64,000 nucleotides of DNA from Anaerolineales bacterium (GTDB taxonomy: Bacteria; Chloroflexota; Anaerolineae; Anaerolineales; Villigracilaceae). The stretch lies in NCBI GenBank assembly GCA_014379595.1, contig JACMLM010000029.1, positions 62,001-126,000 of the forward strand. Direction: 5' to 3'. Below are positions 7,922-16,483 of this stretch, piece by piece; the stretch's first letter is position 1; each line of letters opens with the position of its first letter. The notes below the pieces were generated by a model, which was given only the letters and a program-made list of their open reading frames with translations, was not told the DNA's origin and ran no database searches. The position numbers and the translations under genes were made by a program.

Positions 7922-9397
7922 CTATTTTGTTACCTTTTCAAAACCTGTCTTGACTGATGACATATCCACTGGAATCGGATACTCCCCCGTGAAACACGCC
8001 TGACAAAATCCACCCTGTCGCCCTACGGCTCGCATCATTCCATCCAAAGATAAATAATATAAACTGTCTGCACCAAAGAATTCGCGTATCTCGTCAACCG
8101 TTCTTTTGTGAGCGATCAAATTGTCGTGCTTGCCCATATCCACGCCCATGAAGCATGGATGTGCAATCGGCGGACAAGTAATGGCAACATGCACTTCCTT
8201 TGCTCCTGCATTACGCAGTAACTTTATCAATGGGCCTGTTGTATTGCCGCGCACGATACTGTCATCGATCATCATCACGCGCTTGTCGCGCACATTCTCG
8301 TTGATAACATTAAACTTTAGTGCCACACCGCGTTTACGAAGTGAATCCGTTGGCTCAATAAATGTTCGGCCAACATATCGATTTTTGATAAAGCCATCGT
8401 TATAAGCAATTCCGCTTTCGTGTGAAAACCCGATTGCCGCAGGTGTAGATGAATCAGGGACAGGAATCACTACATCGGCCATTAGCCCAACATCCATGGA
8501 ATTATTGCACATCTCTCTTGCCAATTCTTCGCCAAGCCTTTGACGTACATGGTGCACATTGACGCCGTCCCATATCTGGTCAGGGCGTGCAAAATAAATA
8601 TGTTCAAACACACACATGGCCGATGGTTTTATTGGTGGAAGAGCTTGCATCACCTTAAGCGCACTATTTGAAAGAGAAACAACTTCACCAGGTTTCACAT
8701 CACGTATGGCTTCACATCCAAGCGTTTGCAAAGCACCAGTTTCAGATGCGACAGCGTGTCCGCCGCTCGGCAAAAGTCCAATACACAACGGACGGAATCC
8801 CCATGGGTCGCGCACTGCATACACACAATCACGCGTAAGAATCACCAGCGAGTACGCGCCCACCCATTTCTTCATGGCGTGCTTGATGCGCTCCTCCCAT
8901 GTACCCTCACCATTGCGTGCCAGCATCAACGTCATCACTTCACTATCAGAAGATGACGAAAAACCAACGCCCTGTTCCATCAATTCATTTCTAAGTTCTG
9001 CTGAATTAATTAAATTTCCATTATGTGCCAGTGCCAACGGTCCATGAATAGTTTCGATCATAAAAGGCTGGGCATTCCGCAAGGACGATGAGCCTGTTGT
9101 GGAATAACGAGTATGACCAATCGCATAATGCCCTTTTAAGTCTGCCATGGCAGCAGGCGTAAAAACATGTGAAACCAGTCCTACTCCCTTATATGTGGAC
9201 ATTGTCTGCCCATCCGCTACGGCCATACCCGCTGCTTCCTGTCCGCGATGCTGAAGTGCGTACAATCCAAAAAAGGTCATGCGCGCCACATCTTCATTCG
9301 GAGCAAAAATTCCAATTACGCCGCACTCCTCTTTTGGAGAATCATCCTCCAAATCAAATTTCATTACATCTTCTGACTGGTTACTTGACACTCGCAT
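7922..9397 (-). CDS. purF: Amidophosphoribosyltransferase, Fe-S type
   Basis: PurF makes phosphoribosylamine from PRPP and glutamine, the first step of purine synthesis. The protein has 491 residues and an N-terminal Ntn glutaminase domain. The catalytic Cys of EECGVIG lies at residue 25 after a propeptide that must be removed. A second ATG at 9364 gives a 14-residue propeptide and avoids the overlap with purE, so the true start is uncertain. The PRPP loop VMMIDDSIVRGNTT is present. Cysteines in CVFEHIYFARPDQ, AHPCFMG and GGFCQACFTGEYP match the ligands of the Bacillus-type [4Fe-4S] enzyme. Confidence 0.96.
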   Translation of the reverse strand: MRVSSNQSEDVMKFDLEDDSPKEECGVIGIFAPNEDVARMTFFGLYALQHRGQEAAGMAVADGQTMSTYKGVGLVSHVFTPAAMADLKGHYAIGHTRYSTTGSSSLRNAQPFMIETIHGPLALAHNGNLINSAELRNELMEQGVGFSSSSDSEVMTLMLARNGEGTWEERIKHAMKKWVGAYSLVILTRDCVYAVRDPWGFRPLCIGLLPSGGHAVASETGALQTLGCEAIRDVKPGEVVSLSNSALKVMQALPPIKPSAMCVFEHIYFARPDQIWDGVNVHHVRQRLGEELAREMCNNSMDVGLMADVVIPVPDSSTPAAIGFSHESGIAYNDGFIKNRYVGRTFIEPTDSLRKRGVALKFNVINENVRDKRVMMIDDSIVRGNTTGPLIKLLRNAGAKEVHVAITCPPIAHPCFMGVDMGKHDNLIAHKRTVDEIREFFGADSLYYLSLDGMMRAVGRQGGFCQACFTGEYPIPVDMSSVKTGFEKVTK

Positions 9398-9860
9398 CGT
9401 CCTCTATGACTTTATCTGCTGCCCGCTTCTGACTCACCTTTACCTGCTCCCGTACCGATTCATCCATCAACCCGAAAATTTTTGCGGCGAACAACGCCGC
9501 GTTGACAGGTTCCAGTACAACCGCAGGAGCAATACCCGATGGCATCCTCAGCGACGAATAAATATCCGCACCGCCAAACGATTCGGATGGGGGCGGACAG
9601 GCAATGACTGGCGAGGTTACAAAACCATCTGTAAATCCACTCAAAGCGTTGCTACGTCCTGCTACGGTAATATAAACTTTTGGTCTTCCATTTGATTCGT
9701 ACTCACGCAAAATTGCTAATGCATGTTCTGCCGTTTTATGCGCAGACCCAACACGCATAACTGTCTCAATGCCAAATCCTTTACAGGCATCGGATATTTT
9801 TTTGCAGTGTTCCATATCCGCTTTGGAGCCCATCAGAATAACAACAAGTGGTTTTGACAT
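9381..9860 (-). CDS. purE: AIR carboxylase, class II PurE
   Basis: The protein has 159 residues. It carries the PurE core (GSKADMEHCKKISD, then SAHKTAEHALA), but the rest follows class II PurE, the kind found in animals (PAICS) and Treponema: VAGRSNALSG, VIACPPPSES, DIYSSLRMPSGIAP, and NAALFAAKIFGL. Class I enzymes have AGGAAHLPGM and LDSLLSIVQMP here instead. Class II enzymes carboxylate AIR to CAIR directly with CO2 and need no PurK; consistently, no purK is in the operon. It is followed two to three codons later, with overlap, by purF. Confidence 0.9.
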   Translation of the reverse strand: MSKPLVVILMGSKADMEHCKKISDACKGFGIETVMRVGSAHKTAEHALAILREYESNGRPKVYITVAGRSNALSGFTDGFVTSPVIACPPPSESFGGADIYSSLRMPSGIAPAVVLEPVNAALFAAKIFGLMDESVREQVKVSQKRAADKVIEDDASVK

Positions 9861-9862
9861 AA

Positions 9863-10834
9863 TTAAATAACTCCAGCCTTTTTCAAATTATCAACAAGCC
9901 GCGCTTCAACAGGATAATCTCCAGGAATGAATGTTTCACCCGTAAGCGTTTCATAAATTGTTATATAACGCTCACTCGCAGATGCCCATAACTCAGCAGG
10001 CATATCAGGAATTTCACCGTCGCCGCGATATCCTTTATCCGCATAAGCAATGCGGACAAATTCCTTATCGAAATTTTCAGGGTCTTCTCCAGCGGCAAAT
10101 AGTGCTTCAAATGTATCAGCTTTCCAGAAACGGGAGGAATCAGGCGTGTGTACTTCATCGATCAGAACCACACTTCCATCACTTGCGATACCGAATTCAT
10201 ATTTGGTGTCCACAAGGATTAAGCCTGCTTTATTCGCCAACTCTTGTCCGCGTTTGAAGACGGCTAATGCAGCGGCTTGGACTCGGTCCCATGTTTTTGC
10301 ATCAAGCAAACCTTTTTCTACAACTTCGGCACAGGTCAAGCGTTCATCATGGCCTGTCTCTCCGCCTTTGGTGGTTGGCGTAATGATCGGTTCATGCAGA
10401 GCAGAATTTTTCTGCAATCCATTAGGGAATGTATAACCATAAATCTCCCGTTCACCTAATGAATAGCGATACCACAAGGCTGTGGATGTAACGCCGGTGA
10501 TATATCCGCGCACAATCACTTCGACGAGAATTGGTTCAGCCACCCGCACAATGGAAGCATTTGGGTCGGGTAATGAAATAAGATGATTTGGGATAATATC
10601 CTGCGTTTGTTCAAACCACCAGGCAGACAATTGATTCAGGACTTGACCTTTATACGGAACTTTTGCGAGAATACGGTCAAATGCAGACAAGCGGTCTGTT
10701 GTGACAATAAGTCTTTGTCCATTGGGAAGGTCATACCAATCACGCACCTTGCCTGATTGTTTTCCTTCCAAAGGCAAGTTTGTTTCATCTAATGCCTGTG
10801 GAATTAACCCTATTAATTTATCTTGTGAAATCAT
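9863..10834 (-). CDS. purC: SAICAR synthetase
   Basis: PurC joins CAIR and aspartate using ATP. The start is the ATG at 10834, which has GGAG five bases upstream; the reading frame extends six codons further but only to a TTG. The protein has 323 residues, the longer Ade1-like form. Motifs are GKVRDWYDLP near residue 30, TTDRLSAFDRILAKVPYKG near 45, EVIVRGYITG near 105, and LILVDTKYEFG and LIDEVHTPDSSRFW near 200-235. It lies 22 bases after purQ and two bases before purE. Confidence 0.95.
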   Translation of the reverse strand: MISQDKLIGLIPQALDETNLPLEGKQSGKVRDWYDLPNGQRLIVTTDRLSAFDRILAKVPYKGQVLNQLSAWWFEQTQDIIPNHLISLPDPNASIVRVAEPILVEVIVRGYITGVTSTALWYRYSLGEREIYGYTFPNGLQKNSALHEPIITPTTKGGETGHDERLTCAEVVEKGLLDAKTWDRVQAAALAVFKRGQELANKAGLILVDTKYEFGIASDGSVVLIDEVHTPDSSRFWKADTFEALFAAGEDPENFDKEFVRIAYADKGYRGDGEIPDMPAELWASASERYITIYETLTGETFIPGDYPVEARLVDNLKKAGVI

Positions 10835-10856
10835 AATTACTCCGTTTGTCAATAAT

Positions 10857-11651
10857 TTATACTTGCTTTGCGTACTTCACACCATTCTCAAATAGTTTCA
10901 ATCCGCTGCCGCCGGTTTCACCGCGTGTGTGACGTGGATGCTGCCAAGTGTGGATGTGATTCTCAGGATGCGGCATTAATCCCAGCACATTACCTTGAGG
11001 GTTACAAATCCCAGCAATATCTAGAATAGAACCATTGGGATTATTTGGATATTCTCCGTTAGCTAATGAACCATCAGAATTGATATAAGCAAGAGCAATT
11101 TGGTCCTGTTCAATGAAAGAAGAAATTGGGAAGAGTTCTGTAGTTTGAAAATTACCTTCGCCATGTGCTATAGGGCAGGTGATCCTTTCACTTAAGTCTT
11201 TTGTCCAGATACATTTTTTTGAAACTGGTTTTAGATTTATCCAGCGACATTCAAAGTGACCGTGTTGGTTAAAAGTAAGTGTTATCGAAGAATCCTTCTT
11301 ACTTCTTTCTTCTTTCGTTCCTTCACCTGGCAATATCCCCGATTTCACCAACGCTTGAAAACCATTGCATATACCGATTACAGGTTTGCCTGATTCCACG
11401 AATGCGGAAATTTCTTCAACGAAGTAGGATGCAAGATCAAGGGCCAATAGTTTGCCTGCGCCCAACGCATCAGCGTAGGAGAAGCCACCAGGAAGCACAA
11501 GCAGATTGAAGTTACGAAAGAGCGTGTTATTCATTCGCAGCTCATTGAGTGGAACTCCAGTTGGGTCTGCGCCTGCAAGCGTTAATGCATCCATCACGTC
11601 TAAATCGCGGTTGGAGCCGCGGGCTTGGAGAACGAGAGCTTTTGGTTTCAT
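10857..11651 (-). CDS. purQ: FGAM synthase, glutaminase subunit
   Basis: PurQ hydrolyses glutamine and passes ammonia to PurL. The class I amidotransferase fold is clear: LPGGFSYADALGAGKLLA near residue 52, the nucleophile Cys in GICNGFQALVKSG near 95, and the catalytic His/Glu in GLMPHPENH near 235. A lysine/serine-rich insert (EERSKKDSS) follows LPGEGTK and is encoded by a purine-rich, roughly seven-base periodic stretch (11294-11324). Its ATG overlaps the purL stop by four bases. Confidence 0.95.
   Translation of the reverse strand: MKPKALVLQARGSNRDLDVMDALTLAGADPTGVPLNELRMNNTLFRNFNLLVLPGGFSYADALGAGKLLALDLASYFVEEISAFVESGKPVIGICNGFQALVKSGILPGEGTKEERSKKDSSITLTFNQHGHFECRWINLKPVSKKCIWTKDLSERITCPIAHGEGNFQTTELFPISSFIEQDQIALAYINSDGSLANGEYPNNPNGSILDIAGICNPQGNVLGLMPHPENHIHTWQHPRHTRGETGGSGLKLFENGVKYAKQV
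11294..11324. repeat. Purine/pyrimidine heptamer-like stretch inside purQ
   Basis: The plus strand shows successive seven-base steps such as cttactt, ctttctt, ctttcgt. It encodes the charged insert in PurQ. The periodicity is weaker than in the purL and 51592-51689 arrays. Confidence 0.45.
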
Positions 11652-14461
11652 AGGTTATAGGTGTTGAAGGCGCGGACGAGTTCTTCGACGGAAATTTCTT
11701 CGTTGCCAAGTTTAAGAGATTGGTCAGTTGTGACTATGCCAATTTTGTTGAATGGCAACTCGGCAAATTGATTTTCAAACTCTGATACATTTTCAAGAGC
11801 AACTTCAACAAGCAAACATCCGTTAACTTCGATGAAGAGGACAGCTTCTTCAAATTGAAGCTCCATGCCGAGACGACCACCAATGCACATTTCTGCGGCG
11901 GCGACCGCGAGTCCGCCTTCGCTCAGATCGTGACAAGACTTGACCAAACCATTTTGAATAGCTTGATGTAATGCGCGATAAATCTGGGGAGTCTGCTTAT
12001 GAACATCAGGAACTAACTGCCTGCTGATACTTGATAGCTCAAGACCACCCAAAAGATAAACTATATTTCCTGCCGCTTTTAAATCCATGGTTACGGCTGT
12101 ATTGACATCGTGAATAATGCCAATAGCTGATATCAATAACGTGGGCGGAATTGCATGGCGTTGACCATCAGCGCCGAGATATTCATTATTGAGAGAATCT
12201 TTTCCGCTAATAAAAGGCGTGCCATAAAAAAGTGCGGCATCATGACAACCACGACAGGCTTCGACCAGCGAACCCATTGTTTCCGGGCGAAGCGGATCAC
12301 CCCAGCAAAAGTTATCAAGGATGGCAATACGATCTGGGTCCGCGCCGACAGCTACCGCATTGCGAATAGATTCGTCGATCACTGACCATGCCATTTTATA
12401 AGCGTCGCGTTTTCCATATTCAGGATTGATCCCGTTGGAAAGCACAATGCCTTTCATTCTTTTTGTGCCGATTGGTTTAATAACTGCAGCATCCGAAGGC
12501 GCATCAGCTTCAACACCTGTCAACGGTTTGACAACAGTGCCGCCTTGCACTTCATGGTCGTAGATTCTAATAACATGTGATTTGCTTGCAATGTTAGGCG
12601 AAGAAAGTAGTTTAAGTAAATTTTCTTTTACATCAACTAAATCATTGCTTGCTAATAACTGCTCACTACTCACTGATAGCTGATCACTAATCACTGCTCT
12701 CAACTGCCTTTGTGGAATGCCTTCATGTAAAAATTCATTTTCCAAATCAAGTACGATTTGATCTTTATATCGAACCACCAAGCGAGTCGTTCCTGTGAAT
12801 TCGCCGATATCAGTTAATTCAGTATTAAAAGTATCACATAGTTTTTGTAAAGCAGAAATATTTTCAGAAGAAACTGCCAGCACCATGCGTTCCTGTGCTT
12901 CAGAAAGCCAGATCTCCCACGGAGCAAGCCCAGCATATTTGAGTCTCACTTGCGCGAGTTCAATATCCGCGCCAATGGTGGATGCCATCTCTCCAGCCGC
13001 AGATGAAAGCCCGCCCGCGCCACAATCTGTTATTGCGTTATATAAACCCAGATCACGCGCGCGTGTGATGACATCGATCAAACCTTTTTCAGTGATGGGG
13101 TCGCCAATCTGCACCGAAGCTCCCGCCACTTCTCCTGTTTGTGCGTCCATGGTCATCGATGAAAAAGTTGCGCCTCGCAATCCGTCACGACCCGTACGCC
13201 CGCCAAGCACAATAACCCGGTCTCCCTTGAGCGGTGTACGGACATGTTTACCTTTGGGAGCTAATCCTACGCAACCGCAAAAGACTAATGGATTCGCTGT
13301 ATAGCCTTCATCATATAGAATCGCGCCATTCACTGTTGGAATGCCGATCTTATTACCATAATCCTGCACGCCTGCCACCACGCCCGATTGAATGCGGCGC
13401 GGATGTAAAACACCTTCAGGTAATGTATCTGGATTCATATCCTGCGGACCGAAGCAAAGGATATCTGTATTGGCGATGGGTTTTGCACTGACCCCAAGCA
13501 CATCGCGTATGACTCCGCCCACACCTGTGTTTGCGCCGCCAAACGGTTCAATGGCTGATGGATGGTTGTGCGTCTCAGCTTTGAATGAAACTTCGAATTC
13601 ATCGTCAAAGTCAATGATGCCTGCGTTATCTACAAAAGCGGAAATGACCCACGGTGCATTTATTTTATCGGTTGCAGATTTGAGATAGGTTTTGATGATC
13701 GAATCAATTTGATAATTTCCACTTGAAGATTCAACGTCCACTTTGGCTTTGAAAGTTTTATGTCCGCAGTGCTCGCTCCATGTTTGCGCGATGGTTTCAA
13801 ATTCAACGTCAGTTGGGTCGCGTTGTTCTTTGCAGTAATATTCTTGAATTGCCTTCATCTCTGCCAGATCAAGCGCAGATCGACGATCTTTAGAGAGGGT
13901 GAGGAGCTCGGCTTCAGATAAATTGCGAATGGGAATAATTTCCACTGCTCCGCTTGATTCAGTTTCTTGGGGGAATGAAGGAGTAATGTCTCCAATTGTC
14001 CAATGCTGAATAACTGGATTTGCAAGTAATTGTTTGGCAAGTTTATTTGCAAAAGCGCTTTCATTATTGGCTTCGTTAAAATTGAGAATAAACCGCTGAC
14101 CAGTAGCGGCACGTTGGACTCCGTCAAAGCCAAGTTCATGCGCAGCGCGGACAATTTGCTCCGCAACGGGGTCGGTGACGCCCGGGCGAAGGGAAACTTC
14201 CAGAATAACCGTATCAGGCTGGGGCGGGGAAGGAGGCGTAGAAGTTTCCATCCACAATGCTGATTGAGTTACAGGATCTGTTAAAAGTTTGAGGGCCAAC
14301 TGTTTGCAGTTATCCTGCGACAGTTGGCCCTCAATAAAGTAGAGGTCCTGAACATGGATTTTTCGAAGTGCGTGAAAACCCAAAGCATGGGCTTCGTTTA
14401 AATAGTAGGTTGATTTGGGGTTATGGTGGGTAAATTGAATGATGAATTTGTAGACTGGCAT
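11648..14461 (-). CDS. purL: FGAM synthase, PurL with two N-terminal PurS-like domains
   Basis: PurL converts FGAR to FGAM with ATP and ammonia from PurQ. The 937 residues exceed the about 740 of small PurL and fall short of the about 1300 of large PurL. Residues about 3-68 and about 83-153 look like two PurS-type domains (the second: ILEVSLRPGVTDPVAEQIV, then HELGFDGVQ). The catalytic core starts near 190 and includes TWSEHCGHKTF at about 227, KAETHNHPSAIEPFGGANTG near 300, and SGKDSLNNEY in the C-terminal half. No glutaminase domain is fused; PurQ is separate. Heptamer repeats at 12653-12701 encode an insertion near residue 590. It is the first gene of the operon and has a clear promoter. 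Confidence 0.95.
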   Translation of the reverse strand: MPVYKFIIQFTHHNPKSTYYLNEAHALGFHALRKIHVQDLYFIEGQLSQDNCKQLALKLLTDPVTQSALWMETSTPPSPPQPDTVILEVSLRPGVTDPVAEQIVRAAHELGFDGVQRAATGQRFILNFNEANNESAFANKLAKQLLANPVIQHWTIGDITPSFPQETESSGAVEIIPIRNLSEAELLTLSKDRRSALDLAEMKAIQEYYCKEQRDPTDVEFETIAQTWSEHCGHKTFKAKVDVESSSGNYQIDSIIKTYLKSATDKINAPWVISAFVDNAGIIDFDDEFEVSFKAETHNHPSAIEPFGGANTGVGGVIRDVLGVSAKPIANTDILCFGPQDMNPDTLPEGVLHPRRIQSGVVAGVQDYGNKIGIPTVNGAILYDEGYTANPLVFCGCVGLAPKGKHVRTPLKGDRVIVLGGRTGRDGLRGATFSSMTMDAQTGEVAGASVQIGDPITEKGLIDVITRARDLGLYNAITDCGAGGLSSAAGEMASTIGADIELAQVRLKYAGLAPWEIWLSEAQERMVLAVSSENISALQKLCDTFNTELTDIGEFTGTTRLVVRYKDQIVLDLENEFLHEGIPQRQLRAVISDQLSVSSEQLLASNDLVDVKENLLKLLSSPNIASKSHVIRIYDHEVQGGTVVKPLTGVEADAPSDAAVIKPIGTKRMKGIVLSNGINPEYGKRDAYKMAWSVIDESIRNAVAVGADPDRIAILDNFCWGDPLRPETMGSLVEACRGCHDAALFYGTPFISGKDSLNNEYLGADGQRHAIPPTLLISAIGIIHDVNTAVTMDLKAAGNIVYLLGGLELSSISRQLVPDVHKQTPQIYRALHQAIQNGLVKSCHDLSEGGLAVAAAEMCIGGRLGMELQFEEAVLFIEVNGCLLVEVALENVSEFENQFAELPFNKIGIVTTDQSLKLGNEEISVEELVRAFNTYNL
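12653..12701. repeat. Heptamer tandem repeat inside purL
   Basis: On the minus strand seven consecutive heptamers end in AG: agagcag, tgattag, tgatcag, ctatcag, tgagtag, tgagcag, ttattag. It has the same form as the intergenic array at 51592-51689. It encodes AVISDQLSVSSEQLLAS within PurL and keeps the frame open. Confidence 0.8.
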
Positions 14462-14475
14462 AGTTTTTCTTTGCT

Positions 14476-14504
14476 ATTTTACCCTCCTGTACTTGTCTAG
14501 TCAA
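14476..14504 (-). promoter_or_regulatory. Promoter of the purine operon
   Basis: Minus strand: TTGACT at 14504-14499, exact 17-base spacer, TAAAAT at 14481-14476. The expected start is near 14469, leaving only about eight bases before the purL ATG at 14461. The AGGAGGG sequence here lies in the spacer and would not be in the mRNA. Confidence 0.75.
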
Positions 14505-14520
14505 CATGTATGTTTTATGC

Positions 14521-14553
14521 CAAAAAACTATAGACGTGATTCAACGTATCACG
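14521..14553 (-). terminator. Intrinsic terminator after the 14541-15107 gene
   Basis: On the minus strand GCGTGAT, loop, ATCACGT overlaps the stop codon of the upstream gene, followed after CTATAG by TTTTTT. It separates the membrane-protein operon from the purL promoter. Confidence 0.55.
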
Positions 14554-15107
14554 CCTTTGACGAGCACAACTCCATCACCCCAGTCTGCCGAAGTGAATCG
14601 AACGGGCAGTAAATCTGCGCGCTGCAATTGAACTTGCATCTCATCTTCAATTGCGTTGCGTATGGCTGGAGGCAAAGGTAGATTCATTTCAATAATTTTT
14701 ACAACGGGCAAGCCGTCCACTAATGTCACGCTTGCTTTTCCACTGACATGGATGCGAATCCCTGTGATGGTTACATCGCCTTCGCCGATTACATAGTCTG
14801 GTGTGATCGTGATATTTGGATGTTCAAATGGTATTTGCGGATATTTTTGCAGATACCATGTAACCGTCTGTTCTGCTTCCAGCTCGGTTAAATTAACCTG
14901 CCACTCCTCGCCTGAATGTTCACCTGACTGAATATAGTCTAGCAATGCAACGACTTCAGGATCGCGGATGGGGTCAACTACATAAGGTTTGAACGCGGAT
15001 TGAATGGCAACCACCCACATATATATATTGACAAGAATCAACGCGATGGCAATCCATCTATTCCAATTAAATGATTTCATACGAATTGACTTTATTATCG
15101 CAGCCAT
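14541..15107 (-). CDS. Single-pass membrane protein of unknown function
   Basis: About 188 residues from the ATG at 15107, chosen because AGGA lies eight bases upstream; other ATGs are at 15164 and 15080. A positively charged start (KSIRMKSFNWNR) is followed by one membrane segment (WIAIALILVNIYMWVVAI). The rest is a soluble domain of about 150 residues, probably outside the membrane. It contains ITITPDYVIGEGDVTITG and ends with a beta-rich stretch. I do not recognise a family. It overlaps the PrsW gene by 13 bases and is third in an operon with the 1970-residue membrane protein and PrsW, so it may act with them. Confidence 0.75.
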   Translation of the reverse strand: MAAIIKSIRMKSFNWNRWIAIALILVNIYMWVVAIQSAFKPYVVDPIRDPEVVALLDYIQSGEHSGEEWQVNLTELEAEQTVTWYLQKYPQIPFEHPNITITPDYVIGEGDVTITGIRIHVSGKASVTLVDGLPVVKIIEMNLPLPPAIRNAIEDEMQVQLQRADLLPVRFTSADWGDGVVLVKGVIR

Positions 15108-16483
15108 AAGCTTAATCCTGCGATTCCGATTGGGACGATGGCCGTCAGACAAGCTAATGCCCATATAGCTAGAGTCCGCTCTGAAGGTGCGAGTGAAACG
15201 TCTGTATTCTTATCTTCAAGGAAACTCTCTGGGCTTTCGCCGTGCCCAAATATGCGTCCGATCCATAAAGCGGAAATTCCAAGCAGGATAAGAAAAGCCA
15301 ATGTCACGCCTGCTGCTGAAATGCCAAGCGTGCCAATTTCAGCAGGAAGTTCTCCAAATAGACCTGCGCCGCCAAATGTAATTACAAGCAGCGAGCCGCC
15401 ATTCCATACGGCATGAACACCAACTGCAATAGCAAAACGTTTCAACCAATTTGACCACGCGCCTTGTTCTTCGCATAACACATCGCGCCATGCCAGTGCC
15501 ATCAACCCTGCGCCAAGCGGATGAAGCGCACCGCCCAGCGAACGGATCAGCAAAACGCCGCTCCATAATTCGTAACTGCTTGCGGCATAAATGACATTCT
15601 CAATAGCCGCAAATCCTGCGCCTGCAAGTGCGCCCATCAAAAAGGCTTGCTTGCGATTCAAGCGTCGCAAAATTGGAAGAAGTGCCAGCGGCTTGGCAAT
15701 TTCCTCTGCCAGCGGCGCAATGACCGCAAGCAGAATGAAAACATAAATAAAACCTGGATTAGTTAATGCATTCGCGATATCAAAACCTGCCAACTGTTCA
15801 AACAACGCACGGACACTATCCAGTACAACATTTGCCAGATCAAATACCAGCGCAAGGACAATCGCAGGCAGAATGATCTCTAATATAAGTGCCACAAGAA
15901 CGCCAATTGTGGCTCCACCAATAAAAGCCATTACACCGCGCCGCCAAGTGATGTGATTCTTGTTTGCATCGTCTGTCACATCTACTTTTGTTTCCTCAGT
16001 TATCACATTGTCTGTGGGCAATATTGGTTCGTCCGTAGATAAATCTGCCATAGTGTCCGTTCGTGCGAACCATGCTACAGACCATAATGGTGGGAGAGCT
16101 GCCAGTACAATCAAAATAGGTGGGAAGAAAAGCCCTTCTGAAATATTTGCGTTAAAGAAGAAAAGGCCAAGGAATAGAAGTAAACCAAATGCTCCCACCA
16201 ATAATGGAATAGGGGGCATGCTCAAAATCTTGGATCGCTTCTTTTGAATGGAACCATTACTATGAATAAACGCCGCGATTCCGACACCCATCGTAAGCAA
16301 TACGGCAAGGCAGCTGAATACGCTGTAAAGCATCTCGCTATACTGAAAATAACTTGATGACATCGCACACAGCAGGTTGGCACTTAATGGCAATCCAATG
16401 AGCATCAGAATTCCGCTGATCGCCATGATCATACGCTTGAATACAAGAGGAGTTTCTGCTTCCATTTTATTGTTCACTCCCAT
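15095..16483 (-). CDS. PrsW-type intramembrane protease
   Basis: A 462-residue polytopic protein. The central part has the PrsW (M82) motifs in order: LAEEIAKPLALLP (double Glu), GAGFAAIENVIYA (Glu), ALHPLGAGLMALA (His), and AVGVHAVWNGG (His). In Bacillus PrsW performs site-1 cleavage of an anti-sigma factor. About 200 residues precede these motifs, with several membrane segments and an acidic linker (STDEPILPTDNVITEETK); further segments follow. Start is 16483 or the ATG at 16465; the first overlaps the upstream gene by ten bases. Its substrate is unknown; the neighbours suggest a membrane-linked role. Confidence 0.85.
   Translation of the reverse strand: MGVNNKMEAETPLVFKRMIMAISGILMLIGLPLSANLLCAMSSSYFQYSEMLYSVFSCLAVLLTMGVGIAAFIHSNGSIQKKRSKILSMPPIPLLVGAFGLLLFLGLFFFNANISEGLFFPPILIVLAALPPLWSVAWFARTDTMADLSTDEPILPTDNVITEETKVDVTDDANKNHITWRRGVMAFIGGATIGVLVALILEIILPAIVLALVFDLANVVLDSVRALFEQLAGFDIANALTNPGFIYVFILLAVIAPLAEEIAKPLALLPILRRLNRKQAFLMGALAGAGFAAIENVIYAASSYELWSGVLLIRSLGGALHPLGAGLMALAWRDVLCEEQGAWSNWLKRFAIAVGVHAVWNGGSLLVITFGGAGLFGELPAEIGTLGISAAGVTLAFLILLGISALWIGRIFGHGESPESFLEDKNTDVSLAPSERTLAIWALACLTAIVPIGIAGLSLWLR

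Noticed and set aside
8616-9047. 143-residue plus-strand ORF
   Set aside because: Antisense shadow of purF with no start signals or family features.
12795-13304. 169-residue plus-strand ORF
   Set aside because: Lies inside purL on the other strand; Ser/Pro-rich shadow composition and no ribosome site.
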